A DNA stretch of 18,277 bases from DASRCB01 sp035653295. Its GTDB lineage: Bacteria; Acidobacteriota; Terriglobia; Bryobacterales; Bryobacteraceae. Below are positions 14,502 through 18,277 of this stretch, in pieces. Made by a program: the position numbers and the translations under genes. The notes beneath the pieces were generated by a model. That model did no database searches. It had not been told where the DNA came from and worked only from the letters and a program-made list of their open reading frames with translations. Location: the NCBI GenBank assembly GCA_035653295.1, contig DASRCB010000106.1:1-18277 (forward strand), given 5' to 3'. Each line of letters opens with the position of its first letter. The stretch's first letter is position 1.

Positions 14502-15872
14502 ATGCGTAAGCTCGTACTCCCGCTATTGCTGGCCGTCCTCGCGCGCCCGCAGGACCTCTCCTTCGGCTCGCGCGAAGCGCGCCCGGAGCCGGACTGGATG
14601 AACCGGCTCACCATCTACGAAGTCTGGCTCAACGCGTTCAGCGCCGAGGGCACGCTGCGCGGCGCAATTCCACATCTTGCATCCGTCGCCGACCTCGGCG
14701 CGTCCGTTCTCTATCTCGGTCCCATCGCGAAACGCTCGTCGGCGCCCCACGCATCCCCGTACAGCATCGCCGACTACAACGCCATCGACCCCCAATACGG
14801 AACCGAGCAGGACCTGCACGATTTCGTCACCGCCGCGCATGAGCTCGGCCTGAAGGTCATGCTCGACATCGTCTACTACCACACCGCGCCGGACAGCGTG
14901 ATGCGCGCGCACCCGGACTGGTTCGTGAAAACTCACGACGGTAAGATCGCGCGCGGCTTCTGGCCGCAGCCGCTGCCGGATTTCAAGAATGCGGAGGTGC
15001 GCCGCTACCTCATCGACAGCCTCGTCCACTGGGTCCGCGATTTCTCCATCGACGGCTTCCGGTGCGACGTCGGCGCCGGAGTGCCGGTGAGCTTTTGGGA
15101 ACAGGCGCGCTCGGAGCTGGACAAGGTGAACCGGAACGTCATTCTGTTGTCCGAAGCCGACCGTCCCGACGACCAGCTTCGCGCCTTCGATATCAATTAC
15201 AACTTCCAGTACTATCTCGCGCTGCGCTCCGTCATTCGCGACGGCGAACCGGCGCTGGCTGTCCGCCGCCAGTGGGAAGAGATGAATCGCACCATGCCGC
15301 ATGGCGCGCGCCTTCTCCACTTCGACGACAACCACGACTGGCGCCGCGCGGTGCTGGAGTTCGGCGACAAAGGCGCCATGGCCGCGCAGATCCTCGACTT
15401 CACCCTCGACGGCATTCCCTTCATCTATAACGGCCAGGAGATCGATGACTGCACGCCCACTTACTGGATTACTCCCATGCCCATCCACTGGACCGCGCCG
15501 GGCGCCATGGGCGCGCAGAAAGCCATTACCAGCACAAGGGCCGAATACAAACGGCTGTTTCAGATGCGCGCCACGCATCCGGCGCTGACTTCAGGCGAAG
15601 TGATCTGGATCAACAACAGCGAGCCGGACAGCGTCCTCAGCTTCCTGCGGAAGAAGGGCGATGAAGAGATCCTGGTCATCCTTAACCTGTCGAACCGCCG
15701 GGTGCACGTAACCATCGACCTGCCGGTAATGGATTACTACTCGGTGGAGAATCTGCTGAGCGAAGGAAAGACCTGGTTCCAGCTCTATTCCGGACGCGTT
15801 TCGGCCACGCTCGCCGCGTTCGATTCGGTGGTGGGCAAGCGCATTCCTCTTGCGCCTCTTCAGGGTCATTGA
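14502..15872 (+). CDS. Alpha-amylase-family (GH13) enzyme, probably exported
   Basis: The protein has 456 residues. A short signal peptide-like start (MRKLVLPLLLAVLA) is followed by a (beta/alpha)8 barrel with the GH13 motifs in order: region I DIVYYHT at about 124, region II GFRCDVGAG with the nucleophile Asp, region III LLSEADRP with the acid/base Glu, and region IV HFDDNHDW with the transition-state-stabilising Asp. A short beta-domain completes the C-terminus. All three catalytic residues are present. Region I has Tyr where canonical amylases have Asn, as in less-characterised bacterial GH13 enzymes, so the substrate may be a short alpha-glucan or a transglycosylation donor rather than starch; this is inference. 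The gene has its own promoter region and ends convergently, overlapping the GNAT gene by 7 nt. Confidence 0.88.
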   Translation: MRKLVLPLLLAVLARPQDLSFGSREARPEPDWMNRLTIYEVWLNAFSAEGTLRGAIPHLASVADLGASVLYLGPIAKRSSAPHASPYSIADYNAIDPQYGTEQDLHDFVTAAHELGLKVMLDIVYYHTAPDSVMRAHPDWFVKTHDGKIARGFWPQPLPDFKNAEVRRYLIDSLVHWVRDFSIDGFRCDVGAGVPVSFWEQARSELDKVNRNVILLSEADRPDDQLRAFDINYNFQYYLALRSVIRDGEPALAVRRQWEEMNRTMPHGARLLHFDDNHDWRRAVLEFGDKGAMAAQILDFTLDGIPFIYNGQEIDDCTPTYWITPMPIHWTAPGAMGAQKAITSTRAEYKRLFQMRATHPALTSGEVIWINNSEPDSVLSFLRKKGDEEILVILNLSNRRVHVTIDLPVMDYYSVENLLSEGKTWFQLYSGRVSATLAAFDSVVGKRIPLAPLQGH

Positions 15873-16306
15873 TTCCGTTCAGCCCTGAGGTCCAGGCGCA
15901 TGCGCCAGGCCGGCCGGTTGCGGCCATAGTAGTCGGGAATCGTGCGGGTCCGGCGGAATCCGAAGCTGCGATAGAAGGTGATCGCGTTCTTGTTCCGCGT
16001 CGCCACCATCAGCGCCGCGCCGGGAATCCCTCGGCGCTTCAGCGAACTAAGGATGAAGCGCATCAGAGCGGCGCCGATGCCCCGCCGCATGAAGTGCGGG
16101 TGCACTGCAATGGATTCGATTTCGCCCTGATTGCGGCGAATGTATGCGACTGCATAGCCGGCTCGCCCGGCGATTAGGAACAAACCCGGACAGGCTTCCA
16201 GATACTCGCGGAACAGGCGCTCCGGCCAGGCGTCGCGCCCGAAGCAGGCGCGCTCGATTTCGAGAACGACGGGCAGATCGCGCGCGGCCGCGCGGCGCAC
16301 TCTCAC
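15866..16306 (-). CDS. GNAT-family N-acetyltransferase
   Basis: The protein has 146 residues, a full-length single GNAT domain. The acetyl-CoA-binding motif A is visible as IAVHPHFMRRGIGAALMRFI (R-R-G-I-G-x-A). The later RNKNAITFYRSFGFRRTRTI is the usual C-terminal N-x(3)-FY-x-x-x-GF pattern, as in RimI-like enzymes. It transfers an acetyl group from acetyl-CoA to an amine; the acceptor cannot be predicted. The GTG start at 16306 overlaps the upstream stop in a GTGA (a second GTG lies at 16300). It is the last gene of the GMC group, although its role is unlikely to be in the same pathway. Its 3' end overlaps the convergent GH13 gene at the shared tcattga. Confidence 0.9.
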   Translation of the reverse strand: MRVRRAAARDLPVVLEIERACFGRDAWPERLFREYLEACPGLFLIAGRAGYAVAYIRRNQGEIESIAVHPHFMRRGIGAALMRFILSSLKRRGIPGAALMVATRNKNAITFYRSFGFRRTRTIPDYYGRNRPAWRMRLDLRAERNQ

Positions 16307-16899
16307 ACCGGGCTGCGTTTCAGAACGTAATCCAGGCTCTCGGCGGGAACGAAGAACTGCGACTGCGCCTTATTGCCCATGTAGCCGACCGCCTTCACGC
16401 CTTCGGGATGCGTGTAGTAGGCGTCCACCACCATCCTGCGCGCCCAGGAGAAGAAGCGAATCCCCGGGCCGAGCTCGGGCGTTTCGTTCTTGCGGTAGGC
16501 GATCAGGTCGAGCATGGCCGTCTGCTGCGCCGGAGATGCGGATACGAAGTCCACCTGATCGCGCTGGCGGATGGCCCGGTCGAGCCACGCGATTCCGCCG
16601 GTGTAGATGTCGGCAAGTTTCTCGTTCACGCTGCACATCAGATCGATCCAGTCCGCGGCTCGCGCATGAAGCGCGCCGGGCGAGCCCGGTTCGTCGGGGA
16701 TGATCAGGTCCGCCAGACGCTGCAGCGTGCGGTACTCGTGGTCGTTCAGCAGCTTCGGCGTGTATGTTCCGGTTGCGGCGGCATCTTCCGCCGCCATCTG
16801 ATGAACGTGCTGGCCCATCGCCGGAATGAACGTCCCGGATACGGTCGCCAGCGCGATATTGCGCAGCACGTCGCGGCGGGAAAGCGGGCTCTTAGACAT
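16303..16899 (-). CDS. Gluconate 2-dehydrogenase subunit 3 family protein, Tat-exported
   Basis: The protein has 198 residues. The N-terminus SRRDVLRNIALATVSGTFIP is a twin-arginine signal. The body (LNDHEYRTLQRLADLIIPDE and TPELGPGIRFFSWARRMVVD) matches the gluconate 2-dehydrogenase subunit 3 family. This small subunit is exported with the flavoprotein large subunit, which lacks its own signal, and helps place it in the periplasm, where electrons pass to a cytochrome c. The ATG at 16899 has GGAAAGG upstream and overlaps the GMC stop by 8 nt, so the two are translationally coupled. No cytochrome gene is seen in the window. Confidence 0.92.
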   Translation of the reverse strand: MSKSPLSRRDVLRNIALATVSGTFIPAMGQHVHQMAAEDAAATGTYTPKLLNDHEYRTLQRLADLIIPDEPGSPGALHARAADWIDLMCSVNEKLADIYTGGIAWLDRAIRQRDQVDFVSASPAQQTAMLDLIAYRKNETPELGPGIRFFSWARRMVVDAYYTHPEGVKAVGYMGNKAQSQFFVPAESLDYVLKRSPV

Positions 16900-18277
16900 T
16901 GCCTTTCCTCATCTCTTCAGCCATGTATTCAGCGGCGCGCCACGCCAGCGCGACGATGGTCAGCGTGGGGTTCTTGTCGGAATTGCTGACGAACGAGCCA
17001 CCGTCGGCCACGAACAGGTTTTTCACTTCATGCGCCTGTGAGTACTTGTTGAGCACCGACGTCTTCGGGTCGTCGCCCATGCGCGTCGTGCCCACTTCGT
17101 GAATGATCGTGCCGCCGATGGAGATGCCTTCGCCGACCTCCGGGTGGTACGGCTCGTACACCTTGCCGCCCATGGTTTCGAGAATGGATTTGAAGGTGTC
17201 GTACATGTGCCGCGCCTGCTTCATCTCCGCCTCGCCCCACTGGAAATGGAAGCGCAGCACGGGAATGCCCCAGCGGTCGACCACGTCAGGATCGATCTCG
17301 CACCAGGTGCGCTCGTTGGGGATCATCTCGCCGCGCCCGGCGAGGCCGACCCAGGTGCCGTATTCCTCGTAGATCGCTTTCTTCAGCGGCAGGCCGTACC
17401 CTTCGGCCCGCGTGCACGTGCCGTGGAATTCGCCGATGCCCGGCATCGGCAGCCCGCCCCCGATCTCGATGTGATACCCGCGCGGGAAATCCTTGTTCTT
17501 CTCCTGCTGCAGCCACCACGGGATGTACATGTGCATGCCGCCCATGCCGTCGTCGTCGTAGCGCGGCATGTTGGCCATGGACGGAATGTGGGCGTTGAGA
17601 TCGTAGCCGACGGTATCGGTCAGATACCGGCCTACCGTGCCCGAGCCATTGGCGAGCCCGTTGGGATGACTCGGCGCCCTGGAGTTGAGCAGCAGCCGCG
17701 CCGATTCGCAGGCGCTCGCCGCGAGCACGACAACCCGGCAACGGATCTGCTGTTCGGTGCGTGTCTTCTTGTCGACGTAGGAAACCGCCGTGACGCGGCC
17801 GTTGCCGTCGGTGATCAACTCGCGCGCCATGGCGTTGGTGATGAGCTTGACCCGCCCTGTTTTCAGCGCGGGCAGCACCTGCACCTGGCTCGATGAATAA
17901 TTCGATGCGGTCACGCACCCGCGGCCGCACTGGCCGCAGTAATGGCACGGCGGGCGGCCGTTCAGGCCGTGCGGGCTGGTGACCACGGCCATGCGATTCG
18001 GGATGCACGGAATGTTCAGTTTGTCGCAGGCGCGCTTCACCAGCACTTCGTGAACGCGCGGCGGCGGAGGCGGCTGGAAGATGCCGTTGGGCGCGCTGGG
18101 TATGTTCTCCTTCGACCCCGTGACGCCGATGAACGACTCCGCCTTGTCGTACCACGGCGCGATGTCTTCATAGCTGACGGGCCAGTCCGTGCCGAGCCCG
18201 TCGGTGCTGTAGGGCTTGAAGTCGTAATCGGCGAAGCGGAAGGAAAAGCGGCCGTAATGATTCGTCCGTCCGCCGAG
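16892..18277 (-). CDS. GMC oxidoreductase, gluconate 2-dehydrogenase large-subunit type (N-terminus outside window)
   Basis: The frame is open to the window edge and shows 461 residues, beginning GGRTNHYGRFSFRFADYDFK. Family members are about 560-580 residues, so roughly the first 110, with the Rossmann GxGxxG motif for FAD, are missing here. Visible landmarks are the CHYCGQCGRGC cysteine cluster, AASACESARLLLNSRA of the FAD domain, and the C-terminal GMC domain with IIHEVGTTRMGDDPKTSVLN and NPTLTIVALAWRAAEY. The active-site His/Asn pair expected of GMC enzymes is consistent with the HE in IIHEVGTT and the N in NPTLT. It oxidises an alcohol or sugar acid with FAD. With the subunit 3 gene it should act in the periplasm. 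The exact substrate is not deducible; 'gluconate' is the family label. Confidence 0.92.
   Translation of the reverse strand, partial: LGGRTNHYGRFSFRFADYDFKPYSTDGLGTDWPVSYEDIAPWYDKAESFIGVTGSKENIPSAPNGIFQPPPPPRVHEVLVKRACDKLNIPCIPNRMAVVTSPHGLNGRPPCHYCGQCGRGCVTASNYSSSQVQVLPALKTGRVKLITNAMARELITDGNGRVTAVSYVDKKTRTEQQIRCRVVVLAASACESARLLLNSRAPSHPNGLANGSGTVGRYLTDTVGYDLNAHIPSMANMPRYDDDGMGGMHMYIPWWLQQEKNKDFPRGYHIEIGGGLPMPGIGEFHGTCTRAEGYGLPLKKAIYEEYGTWVGLAGRGEMIPNERTWCEIDPDVVDRWGIPVLRFHFQWGEAEMKQARHMYDTFKSILETMGGKVYEPYHPEVGEGISIGGTIIHEVGTTRMGDDPKTSVLNKYSQAHEVKNLFVADGGSFVSNSDKNPTLTIVALAWRAAEYMAEEMRKGNV

Noticed and set aside
14523..15578. A 351-residue open frame on the minus strand
   Set aside because: It is antisense to the GH13 gene, which carries all catalytic motifs; the antisense protein shows no domain.

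Overview
The window is GC-rich bacterial DNA. Its gene content points to Acidobacteriota, probably the Solibacter/Bryobacterales side. The evidence is an Oar-type TonB-dependent receptor with an N-terminal carboxypeptidase-regulatory domain, a PadR plus ADOP-type duplicated orphan permease pair, a DUF5107-TPR protein, and a GMC oxidoreductase with a Tat-exported subunit 3. This assignment is inference from family content; no rRNA or intact tRNA is present to test it.

Layout. 1-221 (minus): GlsB/YeaQ/YmgE-type small membrane protein, cut by the window edge. 482-670 (plus): possible small membrane protein. 708-5170 (minus): TPR lipoprotein-like or exported protein downstream of a 1120-aa TonB-dependent receptor. 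5443-6720 (plus): divergent single-pass membrane regulator-like protein. 6721-7141: no intact gene, but a run of gene debris (TldD-like fragment, antitoxin 3' remnant, tRNA-Cys 3' remnant). 7142-7795 (minus): DUF433 antitoxin and DUF5615 PIN-like toxin. 7834-7887: a second tRNA-Cys 3' fragment, into which the next gene's reading frame runs. 7854-14246 (minus): PadR regulator, ADOP permease and DUF5107-TPR protein, probably one operon. 14502-15872 (plus): exported GH13 alpha-amylase-family enzyme. 15866-18277 (minus): GMC oxidoreductase (N-terminus outside the window), gluconate 2-dehydrogenase subunit 3-like protein and GNAT acetyltransferase, with overlapping ends.

How the genes may work together. 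The receptor, TPR protein and divergent membrane regulator look like a nutrient-uptake and sensing unit. The GH13 enzyme, the carbohydrate-associated DUF5107 protein and the periplasmic GMC dehydrogenase fit sugar use in an oligotrophic soil bacterium. No specific substrate can be read from the sequence.

The least ordinary part is 6796-7887. Two 54-nt copies of a tRNA-Cys 3' end, in direct orientation and 828 nt apart, flank a toxin-antitoxin pair. The left copy is fused to a 72-nt duplicate of the antitoxin 3' end. This reads as a partly decayed tandem duplication of a 'tRNA fragment + toxin-antitoxin' cassette inserted at the 3' end of the DUF5107-TPR gene. I found no clearly new defence or biosynthetic system.
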